Assembly (NCBI RefSeq): GCF_051235805.1
Contig: NZ_JBPNXV010000001.1
Location: 62,001 to 126,000 of the forward strand
Source of the DNA: Pseudothermotoga_B sp051235805
GTDB taxonomy: Bacteria > Thermotogota > Thermotogae > Thermotogales > DSM-5069
Direction of reading: 5' to 3'
Length of the DNA: 64,000 nucleotides
Shown piece after piece: positions 17,930 through 26,792 of the stretch (positions are counted from its first letter, which is position 1; every line of letters starts with the position of its first letter). The notes beneath the pieces are model-generated. The model worked only from the letters and a program-made list of their open reading frames with translations. It ran no database searches and had not been told where the DNA came from. The position numbers and the translations under genes are program-made.

Positions 17930-18526
17930 ATGCAGATAAGCGCAGAGATGGTTAAGAAACTCAGAGAGATGACCGGTGCAGGTGTCATGGAGTGCAAGAC
18001 AGCCTTGAGCGAGGCGCAAGGGGATTTCGAAAAAGCCGTTGAGATACTCAGAAAGCGCGGGGCTGCCGTGGCTCAAAAAAAAGCTGGCAGGGCTACTAAG
18101 GAAGGAGTAGTCACTTCCTATGTTCATTTCAACGATAAAATTGGAGTTCTTCTTGAACTCGGGTGTGAAACAGATTTTGTTGCGAGGATGCCAGAGTTCA
18201 AAGAACTTGCCTATAATTTGGCAAAACATGTAGCCGCGATGAACCCAACTTATGTGAGTAGAGAGGATGTCCCTGCTGAAGTTATAGAAAAGGAAAAAGA
18301 AATCTACGCCGCGCAACTGAAAGATTCGAACAAACCGCAGAACGTGATTGAAAAGATAGTTCAAGGCAAACTCGAGAAATTCTACGAAGAGGTCTGTCTG
18401 TACGATCAGAAATACATCTTTGAGGACACCAAGACTGTAAAACAGGTGATCGACGAGTTAATAGGCAAGATAAGAGAAAACATCAGAGTCACGAGGTTTG
18501 TGAGAATGCAAGTTGGAGCAGAATAA
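17930..18526 (+). CDS. tsf: Elongation factor Ts
   Basis: Nucleotide exchange factor for EF-Tu. UBA-like N-terminus with VKKLREMTGAGVMECKTAL, then LELGCETDFVARMPEF. At 198 aa it is the short form found in thermophiles such as Thermus, with one dimerisation subdomain. AAAGGAGG precedes ATG 17930. Usually rpsB lies just upstream; here coaD does, and tsf seems to have its own promoter and terminator. Confidence 0.96.
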   Translation: MQISAEMVKKLREMTGAGVMECKTALSEAQGDFEKAVEILRKRGAAVAQKKAGRATKEGVVTSYVHFNDKIGVLLELGCETDFVARMPEFKELAYNLAKHVAAMNPTYVSREDVPAEVIEKEKEIYAAQLKDSNKPQNVIEKIVQGKLEKFYEEVCLYDQKYIFEDTKTVKQVIDELIGKIRENIRVTRFVRMQVGAE

Positions 18527-18528
18527 AA

Positions 18529-18548
18529 AAGGCGCCGCAGGGCGCCTT
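18529..18548. terminator. Bidirectional intrinsic terminator (tsf / convergent gene)
   Basis: Perfect stem AAGGCGCC - GCAG - GGCGCCTT between the tsf stop and the stop of the convergent minus-strand gene, flanked by A-run and T-rich sequence on both sides, so it can act in both directions. Confidence 0.85.
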
Positions 18549-19683
18549 AAATTTTGCTCAGCGCTTGCTCAAGATCGTCTATGAGATCTTCTACATCTTC
18601 TATACCCACCGAAATTCTCACGCCACCTTTTGAGATCTGCGCCCTTTTCAATTCTTCGTCGCTCAGCGAGGCATGTGAAGTGAGTGAAGGAATGGTTACC
18701 AAAGATTCAACTCCAGCCAGTGAAGTTGCCTCTTTGAATATCCTCAGATTTTCCACGAATTTCAAAGCCCTTTCTTGTGTTAGAAGATCACAGTAGATAA
18801 CTCCTCCAAAGCCCGGACACCTTTCGTAACATTTCGGAATTCTTTCATAGAAGATGGGGTATCTCACATTCTGAACCTTCGGATGGTTCTTTAGATATAT
18901 CGCTATCCGCTTCGCATTATCGTTGTGTCGTTCCATTCGAAGTGCAAGGGTTTTGGCAGATCGCGAAACTAAATACGCTTCAAAGGGATCTGGATTCAAG
19001 CCAAGTGAGTACATCTTCCCCCAGATCTCGTTCACCAAATTATTGTCCTTGCTCGTTGCAAAACCCAAAATGACGTCTGAATGCCCATTTATGTATTTTG
19101 TCACACTGTGTATCTCGATATCAGCTCCAAAATCGAGTGATCTAAAGTTGTACGGTGACAGAAAGGTATTATCGACTATAAGCAGAGCACCGCTGTGATG
19201 AGCTCTTTCTGAAAGAACTTCTATATCGGTGAACTTCAGAAGTGGGTTGGTCAAGGATTCGACATAGAGAACTTTGACACCATCCAGAGAAAGCGACTCT
19301 ATCTCATCGATTTGGCAGAAGTCACAGTTGATGCCAAATCTTGGTAGCAGATTTCGCACCAAGTTGTGAGTTCCACCGTATAACTCAGTCAAGAAGATCG
19401 CTTTGTCCCCCTGTGAGAGAACTGACAAAAGCGAACAGGTTATAGCAGCCATTCCAGATGAAAACAAGACGCCATCTGTTGCACCACACAGATTTGCCAG
19501 TTTTTGCTCGGTTGCTCTAACGGTGGGATTTGATATTCTCGAGTAGATGTGGTTCTCGCGACTGGTCTTTTTGTACTTGTCTGGGTTCATCAGAAAATTC
19601 GCCGTTTGAAAAATCGGAGTTGTGACAGAATCAAGGGTGTGAATCTCTCCAACATGAACTGATCTTGTAGAAAATCCCCTCAC
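18547..19683 (-). CDS. Trans-sulfuration PLP enzyme (cystathionine gamma-synthase / gamma-lyase family)
   Basis: Cys/Met metabolism PLP enzyme, 378 aa. The PLP lysine is in HSVTKYINGHSDV; YSRISNPT, FSSGMAAI, VESLTNP and the aspartate in IVDNTFLSP are conserved. The family covers cystathionine gamma-synthase, cystathionine lyases and methionine gamma-lyase; sequence alone does not separate them, and no met gene is beside it. GTG 19683 overlaps the previous stop. Last gene of a minus-strand operon starting at acyP. Confidence 0.88.
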   Translation of the reverse strand: MRGFSTRSVHVGEIHTLDSVTTPIFQTANFLMNPDKYKKTSRENHIYSRISNPTVRATEQKLANLCGATDGVLFSSGMAAITCSLLSVLSQGDKAIFLTELYGGTHNLVRNLLPRFGINCDFCQIDEIESLSLDGVKVLYVESLTNPLLKFTDIEVLSERAHHSGALLIVDNTFLSPYNFRSLDFGADIEIHSVTKYINGHSDVILGFATSKDNNLVNEIWGKMYSLGLNPDPFEAYLVSRSAKTLALRMERHNDNAKRIAIYLKNHPKVQNVRYPIFYERIPKCYERCPGFGGVIYCDLLTQERALKFVENLRIFKEATSLAGVESLVTIPSLTSHASLSDEELKRAQISKGGVRISVGIEDVEDLIDDLEQALSKI

Positions 19684-20651
19684 ATTATCGTCTCCCTTCC
19701 CCCGAAAGCCTCTACGACAGAGCAGTGTATGTATCTTGGGTTGTAAAAGTATCTATCCAAGCAACGTTCCAGAAAAATCACCGGTAAGGTATCTTCAGGT
19801 GCTCTGGGGATAAAAAAGTTCTCGTCTACCAGAACAGACAAAGTCGAAGCCAGACGATTAAAAGTCTCAAAGATTTGGTACTTCGTGCTGCCGAACCTCT
19901 CTTCTTCAATTATTGTTTCAATACGCACAAGACCTCTTAAGCCAGAAGTACCGACCAGCTTCAGATAAGACATGATTCGAAGAAGGGAGTTGTCTGTTAC
20001 GAGTTTGGTCGAGATGCACTTTGATCTCTGCGATTTTCGCATTGAACTATAAGCTTTGAATACTTCGAAGCTAACGAATGCCTTCTGAATGTTTTTGACG
20101 AGTCCAACTGGTCCTCTTTCGACCTGAAAGGAAGGAGTTGCAAAGTCAATGCTTCCATCTTTGATCGTGAGAAAGTCATTTGTGTATTTACTGACATGGA
20201 CGCGTTCAAGTTCTTGCATGAATGAATCTAAAGCAATCTTTGCATTGTTGCCGATGGCAACTCTGCAGACTAAGTTCCCAATGCGCACGTCTTCTCCGTT
20301 TACATCAAGAATCTTTGCCAGTGTATGTGGAATAGCTAAGACTAACTTCGACTCGGGACCTTTGTTTGGAGAAAAAAGTGCCTGGCATCTTCCATTTTCA
20401 AAAACAACGGCACCTGTGACTATCTGACTCAGCAAGGCGATGTAGCCATGAATGTTTATAGATTCAAAGGTTCTCCTTCTGCTATCAACGAACACGAGAG
20501 TTTCATAAGGTGAAGCCTTTTCAACCTTGTCTTCTTCGATTATTGAAGCAGTCTCGGCGTAATCGATATCTTCAGGTAACATAGCGCCCTCGTCCCGTAC
20601 CATTTCTATTTTCGGGTTGAGTTCTCTGATCATCTCACAGAAATCTATCAT
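19680..20651 (-). CDS. Uncharacterised protein, possibly NurA-like nuclease
   Basis: A 323-aa protein without signal or membrane segment. Spaced short motifs resemble NurA nucleases: FVDSRRR near residue 60, IKDGSID in the middle, GLVKNI, a Y-[KL]-L-x(6)-GLVRIE segment and a final PRYIH region. I cannot confirm the match, and no herA is nearby. ATG 20651 is preferred over GTG 20669 because AAGGAG sits seven bases before it, and it then overlaps the yfcE stop by four bases. Confidence 0.55.
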   Translation of the reverse strand: MIDFCEMIRELNPKIEMVRDEGAMLPEDIDYAETASIIEEDKVEKASPYETLVFVDSRRRTFESINIHGYIALLSQIVTGAVVFENGRCQALFSPNKGPESKLVLAIPHTLAKILDVNGEDVRIGNLVCRVAIGNNAKIALDSFMQELERVHVSKYTNDFLTIKDGSIDFATPSFQVERGPVGLVKNIQKAFVSFEVFKAYSSMRKSQRSKCISTKLVTDNSLLRIMSYLKLVGTSGLRGLVRIETIIEEERFGSTKYQIFETFNRLASTLSVLVDENFFIPRAPEDTLPVIFLERCLDRYFYNPRYIHCSVVEAFGGRETIM

Positions 20652-21214
20652 AGGAAGATCTCCTTGCACAAAGTGCCGTTGATTTCGTATATGGCTATTC
20701 TGAGCCTTTCGGTAAGTTCTATCAGTCCAACAGTAGGTGGATGGTTCATTTTAGGCAGTGAAGGACTGCCCGGGTTAAAGAGGATCTTCGATCTTACAAC
20801 CTCAAGCCTTGGGATGTGAGTGTGTCCATAGGCAAGGATAGTGGCGTTGTACCTTTCAAGAAGTTGAAGCATTTGTTCATCTGTGTGGATGTCTTCACCG
20901 TGCAGAAGAATTACTTTAAAGTCGTTCAAGGTTATGAAAGCAATTTTCGGCATATCATCATTTTCGAGTACCAAAAGATCTACATCTGCGTCACAATTTC
21001 CCCTAACATAGCTTATGCTTTTTCTTTCTTTTAATTTCTTGGCAAGCTGAGCAGGATTGTAACCATTCGGAAGGGGATTTCTTGGTCCGTGATAGAGCAC
21101 ATCTCCAAGGTGGTATATCTCGTCGACAAAACCAATATGCTTTTCAATTTCCTCCCAACTTGAGAGCGAACCATGTGTGTCTGAAACAACCAAGATTCTG
21201 TGCAAGATTCTCAC
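20648..21214 (-). CDS. yfcE: YfcE-type metallophosphodiesterase
   Basis: Calcineurin-like phosphodiesterase of the YfcE/MJ0936 family, 188 aa. Metal motifs: VSDTHG, HLGDVLYHGPRNPLP, RGNCD, LLHGE and YGHTHIP, in the right order. YfcE from E. coli hydrolyses model phosphodiesters; the physiological substrate is unknown. GTG 21214 overlaps the stop of the ABC permease. Confidence 0.88.
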   Translation of the reverse strand: MRILHRILVVSDTHGSLSSWEEIEKHIGFVDEIYHLGDVLYHGPRNPLPNGYNPAQLAKKLKERKSISYVRGNCDADVDLLVLENDDMPKIAFITLNDFKVILLHGEDIHTDEQMLQLLERYNATILAYGHTHIPRLEVVRSKILFNPGSPSLPKMNHPPTVGLIELTERLRIAIYEINGTLCKEIFL

Positions 21215-22323
21215 CTTCTTCTAAAGCAAAGCATTGTTGATGCGATTGTCATGGTGAAGGTCAAGACGGACATGATTATCACGATAGAAAGTTCTCCAAT
21301 CTTAACAGTACTGTATAACTGGGCTTTTCTCAGAGCGTAATTCATCACAAAAAGCGGAGATAGTCTTGAAAAGAGCTGAATCACACGGGGCATCGATGCT
21401 ATCGGAACGATCATACCACTCAGAAAGAAAGAAATAACCACAAGGCTCAAACTGAAAAGATTTGCAACGTGGGTATTAACTGCCATATAAGACAGAAAGA
21501 CTCCAAGAGCTGCGTGGAAAAATGAGTTCAACAATATCAGAACCAAGAGCAATCCAATCGGAAGTTCTACTTTCAGCAAAAGAAACAACAGCGAGGCGAT
21601 AAGAGATTCTACAATACCAACTGTCGTGAAAGCGGCGATCTTTGAGACAGTATAAGATACGCGATTGATTTTCATCGACAGATAAAGGTCTGTCAATCCA
21701 CTTTCTCTATCCATCACGATAGAAGTGCAAGAGAGTGCGAGTATGACAAACGCGGCGCAGAGAAAGACGGCAATTGGTGTGAGGAGAGATTTGAAACTCA
21801 AAAGTTCTTCTCGTTCGCTCATTATCAGTTTTGGTGCTGGATAACCTGGAGAAGCAAAGAGATACCTTATCACCTGTGGATCGAAAAATGGGCTTCCTTG
21901 TAAGTCTTCGAACATGGATTTGAAAAGTTGATACATAGCGGACGATATCTGAAGGTCTACAGGACTTGGAATGAATCTTATAGACGTTTGTTTTGCAGCA
22001 TACAGATCTTTGGTGAAATCCTTCGGTATCACCACTATTGCACTGTACTCACCTTGAAGTAATCTCTCCTGGTAGTCAGGACCAGCGTAAGATATCGTTC
22101 CTCCTCTGAAGAGAGACATGATTATTCCGACGGTGAATCTCGAAAGCGGATCTGTATCCTGATTGACCACGCCTATTCTTGCGTTGAAAAGACTGTAACT
22201 GCTAAACAAAACAGTTGTCAGCAGAACGACGAGTAATGGTACCAGGACAATTATCAAAACGGAGATGCGACTCTTAAAAATGCGTTTGAGATCTGTTAGA
22301 ACCATTCTCAAAAACTGCATCAT
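21211..22323 (-). CDS. ABC-2 type exporter permease
   Basis: Integral membrane permease, 370 aa, in the YhgE/DrrB-like ABC2_membrane_3 class: one N-terminal membrane helix, a large external domain of about 140 residues and five C-terminal helices. No ATPase gene adjoins it, although such permeases normally sit beside one. The only unpaired exporter-type ATPase in this window is at 49058-49897. It overlaps tmk by four bases. Confidence 0.82.
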   Translation of the reverse strand: MMQFLRMVLTDLKRIFKSRISVLIIVLVPLLVVLLTTVLFSSYSLFNARIGVVNQDTDPLSRFTVGIIMSLFRGGTISYAGPDYQERLLQGEYSAIVVIPKDFTKDLYAAKQTSIRFIPSPVDLQISSAMYQLFKSMFEDLQGSPFFDPQVIRYLFASPGYPAPKLIMSEREELLSFKSLLTPIAVFLCAAFVILALSCTSIVMDRESGLTDLYLSMKINRVSYTVSKIAAFTTVGIVESLIASLLFLLLKVELPIGLLLVLILLNSFFHAALGVFLSYMAVNTHVANLFSLSLVVISFFLSGMIVPIASMPRVIQLFSRLSPLFVMNYALRKAQLYSTVKIGELSIVIIMSVLTFTMTIASTMLCFRRR

Positions 22324-22931
22324 TTGTTCCTCCCACTGAAATTCTCAAAGATCCTGACAATTTCTTCATGGATCTCGCCGACAGATCTTTCACCGTTTAT
22401 CAACACTATTCGATTTGAATGCTGTTCGAGCAGGTTCAAATATGCTTCTCTCACAGTGGTCAAGAACTTTAAACCTTCTGATTCAATTCTATCAGAACCG
22501 TGCTTTCTTTGAAATGCTGTTTCGGGTGTGATGTCTATGTAGTAAGTCAGATCTGGTCTCAAACCACAAGTGGCAAAGTCGTTCAGTTCTTCGACAACCT
22601 TCATTCCGAGTTTCCTACCTGCGCCTTGATAGGCGACACTCGAATCGATAAAACGATCTGCAACCACTACCTTGTCTTCTCTCAAGGCAGGCAATACAAC
22701 TTCTGAGACGAGTTGTGATCTGCTTGCCAAGAACAAGAAAAGTTCTGCTCTTGGACAGATCGAAATCTCCTCTTTGGCAAGAAGAATTTCTCTGATCGTT
22801 TCACCGAGTTCGGTACCGCCTGGTTCTCTGACACAAATATAAGGCAGGCCTCGTCTTGCAAGGTATGACAGGAAAAGAGTTACCTGGGTGCCTTTTCCAC
22901 TTCCATCAATGCCTTCGAATGAGATGAACAT
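22320..22931 (-). CDS. tmk: Thymidylate kinase
   Basis: Phosphorylates dTMP to dTDP. P-loop FEGIDGSGKGTQ, the DR(F/Y) motif (ADRFIDSSVAYQG) and the REPGGT motif are present. ATG 22931 is chosen because GAGGAGGAAG lies just upstream and it gives the usual N-terminus; 203 aa. The P-loop has lysine before the threonine of GKGT, as in some bacterial kinases with a lid arginine. Confidence 0.95.
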   Translation of the reverse strand: MFISFEGIDGSGKGTQVTLFLSYLARRGLPYICVREPGGTELGETIREILLAKEEISICPRAELFLFLASRSQLVSEVVLPALREDKVVVADRFIDSSVAYQGAGRKLGMKVVEELNDFATCGLRPDLTYYIDITPETAFQRKHGSDRIESEGLKFLTTVREAYLNLLEQHSNRIVLINGERSVGEIHEEIVRIFENFSGRNK

Positions 22932-22947
22932 TTTCTTCCTCCTCTTT

Positions 22948-23217
22948 TCAATCTGTGATTTCAAAGGATTTGAAGTTTTCTACCGCTACCTCTTGGTATT
23001 CTACATCTGTAACGATCGCCATCGATGGTCCACGACTCACTTGGTTCAAGAAGTCGTTAAGAGTGTCTCTATCGGCTTCGGCATGGATGTGTACTGAACC
23101 GTCGTCTGCATTTTTCACATATCCTGTTACACCAAGTCTTCTCGCTATTTTGTAAGTGAAGTATCTGAAACCGACACCTTGCACATGTCCATAGATCTTT
23201 ATGAAAAATGCAGGCAC
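22948..23217 (-). CDS. acyP: Acylphosphatase
   Basis: Hydrolyses acyl phosphates. The signature GHVQGVGFRYFTY (catalytic arginine) and GYVKNADDGSV (catalytic asparagine) are complete. 89 aa, normal. GTG 23217 is chosen: GGGGTGG lies six bases upstream, and the longer frame runs into the divergent guaB promoter. First gene of the operon acyP - tmk - permease - yfcE - NurA-like - trans-sulfuration enzyme. Confidence 0.93.
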   Translation of the reverse strand: MPAFFIKIYGHVQGVGFRYFTYKIARRLGVTGYVKNADDGSVHIHAEADRDTLNDFLNQVSRGPSMAIVTDVEYQEVAVENFKSFEITD

Positions 23218-23232
23218 AGTTAACCACCCCGG

Positions 23233-23241
23233 TGATATAAT
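23233..23241 (+). promoter_or_regulatory. Extended -10 promoter for guaB
   Basis: TGATATAAT, identical to the tsf -10 element, 53 bases before the guaB start and 16 bases from the divergent acyP start. No recognisable -35 at 17 bases. Confidence 0.55.
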
Positions 23242-23293
23242 TTCTGAAAAACATAATACATCGAAAATGCACAGTTGTGTAGGAGGTGGCATC

Positions 23294-24754
23294 TTGAATT
23301 TACAAGAAGGATTAACCTTTGATGACGTTCTTTTAGTTCCGCGCTACAGCGAAGTTCTACCCGTGCAGACTGATATCAGAACAAGGTTTGCCAAAGATAT
23401 TTGGTTGAATATACCACTCGTTAGTGCTGCGATGGATACTGTTACAGAAGCAGAGCTTGCAAAGGCACTGGCTCGCGAGGGTGGAGTGGGAGTTATACAC
23501 AAGAACATGTCTATCGAAGAACAGGCACATCAAGTTTCAATTGTCAAGAGAACAGAGAATGGGGTAATCTATGATCCTGTTACAATCCATGTAAATGACA
23601 CCATTGAAAAGGCACTGCAGTTGATGTCCACCTATCGCATTGGTGGACTGCCGGTAGTGGATGAAAAGGGTCACCTTTTGGGTTTGATAACCAACAGAGA
23701 TATCAGATTCGAGGAAGATTATACGCGCAGTGTTCAAGAGCTCATGACGCCAATGTCGCATTTGATCGTTGCAGAGCCATCGATAAGTCTTGAAGAGGCA
23801 AAACAGATTTTGCACGCAAATAAAATTGAGAAGTTACCTTTAGTTGATTCACAGAATCGGTTGGTTGGCCTCATAACAATTAAAGACATCATGAGTGTTG
23901 TTGAACATCCCTTGGCGGCGCGTGATTCAAAGGGTAGACTGATTGTTGGAGCTGCTGTTGGAACTGGCGGGGAGACTCTTGCAAGAGTTCAGGCGCTCAA
24001 AGATGCACAAGTAGATTTCATAGTTGTCGACACCGCACATGGACACTCAAGAAAGGTCATTGAGACTGTCAAACAGATAAAAGCGAGCTTTCCTGAGTTG
24101 TGTATCGTGGCTGGTAATGTCGCAACACAAGAAGGTGCTCTTGCCTTGATCGATGCAGGAGCAGATTGCATCAAAGTTGGAATCGGTCCTGGTTCGATCT
24201 GTACAACTCGTGTGGTTGCCGGAGTTGGTGTACCACAGCTCACGGCTATTATGGAATGTGCAAAGATCTGTAGAGCTCGTGGTGTTACTCTCATTGCGGA
24301 TGGAGGAATAAGATATTCTGGTGACATTGTCAAAGCCCTGGCAGCTGGTGCGGACTCTGTCATGATAGGAAGTATCTTTGCTGGCACTGAAGAAGCACCA
24401 GGGGATGCCATTCTCTACCAAGGAAGGAAGTACAAGGCATACAGAGGTATGGGCAGTGAGACTGCCATGAAAAAAGGTAGTGCTGATCGTTACTTTCAAA
24501 GTGAGAATTTCAAATTTGTTCCCGAAGGGGTCGAAGGAATGGTGCCCTACAAAGGCACTGTGAAAGATGTCGTACATCAGTTGATCGGTGGATTGAGATC
24601 TGGTATGGGTTATCTTGGAGCCAACGACCTTCAGGAGCTCAGAGAAAAAGCCTTGTTCATCAGAGTTACATCAGCAGGTGTCAGGGAAAGTCACCCACAT
24701 GACATAATCATAACAAGAGAATCGCCCAACTACTGGTCTTTTTCAGACCAGTGA
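23294..24754 (+). CDS. guaB: IMP dehydrogenase
   Basis: Rate-limiting step to GMP: IMP to XMP with NAD. The TIM barrel is interrupted by two CBS domains (about residues 95-210) that sense nucleotides. The catalytic cysteine is in GPGSICTTR; the flap region AYRGMGSETAM is present. TTG 23294 gives the standard N-terminus (LTFDDVLLVPRYSEV) and follows AGGAGGTGG; the longer frame is not supported. 486 aa, normal. guaA is not in the window. Confidence 0.96.
   Translation: MNLQEGLTFDDVLLVPRYSEVLPVQTDIRTRFAKDIWLNIPLVSAAMDTVTEAELAKALAREGGVGVIHKNMSIEEQAHQVSIVKRTENGVIYDPVTIHVNDTIEKALQLMSTYRIGGLPVVDEKGHLLGLITNRDIRFEEDYTRSVQELMTPMSHLIVAEPSISLEEAKQILHANKIEKLPLVDSQNRLVGLITIKDIMSVVEHPLAARDSKGRLIVGAAVGTGGETLARVQALKDAQVDFIVVDTAHGHSRKVIETVKQIKASFPELCIVAGNVATQEGALALIDAGADCIKVGIGPGSICTTRVVAGVGVPQLTAIMECAKICRARGVTLIADGGIRYSGDIVKALAAGADSVMIGSIFAGTEEAPGDAILYQGRKYKAYRGMGSETAMKKGSADRYFQSENFKFVPEGVEGMVPYKGTVKDVVHQLIGGLRSGMGYLGANDLQELREKALFIRVTSAGVRESHPHDIIITRESPNYWSFSDQ
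24732..24752 (+). other. Perfect hairpin in the 3' end of guaB
   Basis: ACTGGTCT - TTTTC - AGACCAGT, an 8-bp stem inside the last codons of guaB and seven bases before the terminator. It could act as a first pause or RNase-blocking hairpin. Confidence 0.5.
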
Positions 24755-24758
24755 TAAA

Positions 24759-24781
24759 AATAGGGCGCTTTGCGCCCTATT
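24759..24781. terminator. Bidirectional terminator between guaB and glyS
   Basis: AATAGGGCGC - TTT - GCGCCCTATT, a 10-bp perfect stem, with A-run on the left and T-rich sequence on the right. It overlaps the glyS stop codon. Confidence 0.85.
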
Positions 24782-26792
24782 CTCTTTTAACCAGTTGCGT
24801 TAGATCACCGATGAGCATAAATAGATTGTCGATGCTTTTGAGAAATCCAAGTCTGTTCTTTCTTATGTCCTCTCGATCTGACATGACAAAGACCTCATTG
24901 AAGTACTCGTCGATATAAGGTTTTAACACTATCAGAGCGCGTAAGCCCTTTTCGTAATTGAGCTCTTTCAGGCTTTCTAATACGATGGACTTCACGTGTA
25001 CGAACTGGTTCAATAAGTCAGTTTCAGCTTGCTTTTCGAAGAGTGCCCCATCAAAGTGTGTGTCGTTGTGATTTTTGGTGATGTTGTGAACTCTTTCAAA
25101 ACCAACGCAGAGTGTGTTGAAATCTTCTGTGTTTGCCATTTCAGACAGAGCCTTTGCTGAAAGAAAACCTCTGAGTGGTTTGGTCCAAAGGTGGTTTACA
25201 GCCCTCGAGACATCGTAAGAAAAGCCGAGATTTGATAAAAATGCATAGTACCTACTGCTCATGAAATCATTGATGATGCCTCTGTCACACTGAATTCTGA
25301 GCAGTGAAAGAACGAACTCTAAGAGTTCTGGGATATCGATGTCCCACCTGTGGTGAACAACTGTCTTGTAGATCGTCTCCATCTTGCTTCTCAAACCAAA
25401 TGGATCCTTTGAACCGCTCGGCGTATTACCAACGGCTAAATTGCCCATGATCGTATCGATTCTATCGGCTACACCAATGATCGCACCGACTTTTGTTTGC
25501 GGGTTATCTGAGTACTGTTCCTCTATTGCAAGTGCCACCTCTGCATCTTCGCCACTTGATAACGCATAGATCCTCCCCATAACTCCTTGTAGTTCTGGAA
25601 ATTCGTAAACAACATGAGTGGCAATGTCAGCTTTGGAAAGCCTTGCAGCCCTTTGAACTTTTTCTGAAAGTGCTGACATTCCAGTTCGTTCCACCATGTA
25701 GAGGGAGATTCGTTCAATGCGGTTCACTTTGTCGTACAGGGTGCCAAGTTCTTTCTGAAATACCATCTGTTTGAGTTTCTCGTTGAACTGCTCGAGATTG
25801 TACCTTTCGTCCATCTCGAGATAATAACGAGCGTCTTCAAGACGTGCGTTAACAACGTTTTGATAACCATCAACGACTTTGCTGAGATCTCCATTAGGCC
25901 TGTCCAGGAAGGCGACAAAGTGAGGTGTTATCTTTCCATTTCTGTTTGTTGTGAAAGCACTCAGATGATGCTTTATAGTAACGTTGATCAACTCAGCGGG
26001 CAGTCGCAGGTATTCCTCTTTGAATTTGCCAACTATGGCGAGAGGCCATTCGGTGATCTTTGTAACCTTTTTGATCATCTCTTCGTCTTTCTCACAAATA
26101 AGATCGTATGTTTTCTCAATTTCTGTCAGTTCTTGTTTTATTCGTTCTATCCTTTCGGTCTCGCTCACCAGCACGAATGACTTTCTCAAGACCTCGACAT
26201 ACTCTGATGGTCTATCGATCACTATCGTTTGTCCGAGGTATGGATGACTCTGTGTTTGGTTTGAAGATCTCAAACCGAAGATTTCAACTGGTAAAACTTT
26301 GTCTTCATAAAGACATAGTATCCATTTGATTGGCCTTACGAATTCGTACTCCCCATCTCCCCATCTCATTGGTTTAGTGAATCTGAGTGACTCGATGAGC
26401 TTTTTGAAAAGCTCGGGAAGAACTTGATCGGTGTTCTTGCCATCTATCTTTTTGTTGATGAACACATAGCCATCTTGAAGGAGAATCTCATTTTCAGAAG
26501 CTTGATTAGAAGCCAGAAAACCCATCAATGCTTTCGTTGGCTTGCCGTCGAGAAAGGCAACTTTCTCAGAAGGACCCTTTTTCAAGATCGAAGTGTCTTG
26601 TTGTTTTTCAGAAATATCTTCTATGAACAAACAGATTCTGCGATTGGTTACATGACACTCGATCTTTCCACAATCGATCTTTGATTCTTGCAAGAGGTTT
26701 TTGGCATTTTCCAGAAGCTGTTCCTTTATTCTATCCATTTCACTTGCTGGGAGTTCTTCAACACCCATTTCGAAAAGTACGTCATTTTTCAT
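24777..26792 (-). CDS. glyS: Glycyl-tRNA synthetase beta subunit
   Basis: Beta chain of the bacterial alpha2beta2 glycyl-tRNA synthetase, 671 aa. It begins with the usual FEMGVEELPASEM and contains the HD-like region and C-terminal anticodon-binding helices. It overlaps glyQ by four bases. Presence of the two-subunit enzyme fits Thermotogota. Confidence 0.95.
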   Translation of the reverse strand: MKNDVLFEMGVEELPASEMDRIKEQLLENAKNLLQESKIDCGKIECHVTNRRICLFIEDISEKQQDTSILKKGPSEKVAFLDGKPTKALMGFLASNQASENEILLQDGYVFINKKIDGKNTDQVLPELFKKLIESLRFTKPMRWGDGEYEFVRPIKWILCLYEDKVLPVEIFGLRSSNQTQSHPYLGQTIVIDRPSEYVEVLRKSFVLVSETERIERIKQELTEIEKTYDLICEKDEEMIKKVTKITEWPLAIVGKFKEEYLRLPAELINVTIKHHLSAFTTNRNGKITPHFVAFLDRPNGDLSKVVDGYQNVVNARLEDARYYLEMDERYNLEQFNEKLKQMVFQKELGTLYDKVNRIERISLYMVERTGMSALSEKVQRAARLSKADIATHVVYEFPELQGVMGRIYALSSGEDAEVALAIEEQYSDNPQTKVGAIIGVADRIDTIMGNLAVGNTPSGSKDPFGLRSKMETIYKTVVHHRWDIDIPELLEFVLSLLRIQCDRGIINDFMSSRYYAFLSNLGFSYDVSRAVNHLWTKPLRGFLSAKALSEMANTEDFNTLCVGFERVHNITKNHNDTHFDGALFEKQAETDLLNQFVHVKSIVLESLKELNYEKGLRALIVLKPYIDEYFNEVFVMSDREDIRKNRLGFLKSIDNLFMLIGDLTQLVKRE

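Noticed and set aside
23201..23293. N-terminal extension of IMP dehydrogenase
   Set aside because: It crosses the divergent promoter region and the acyP start; TTG 23294 has a strong ribosome site and the family N-terminus.
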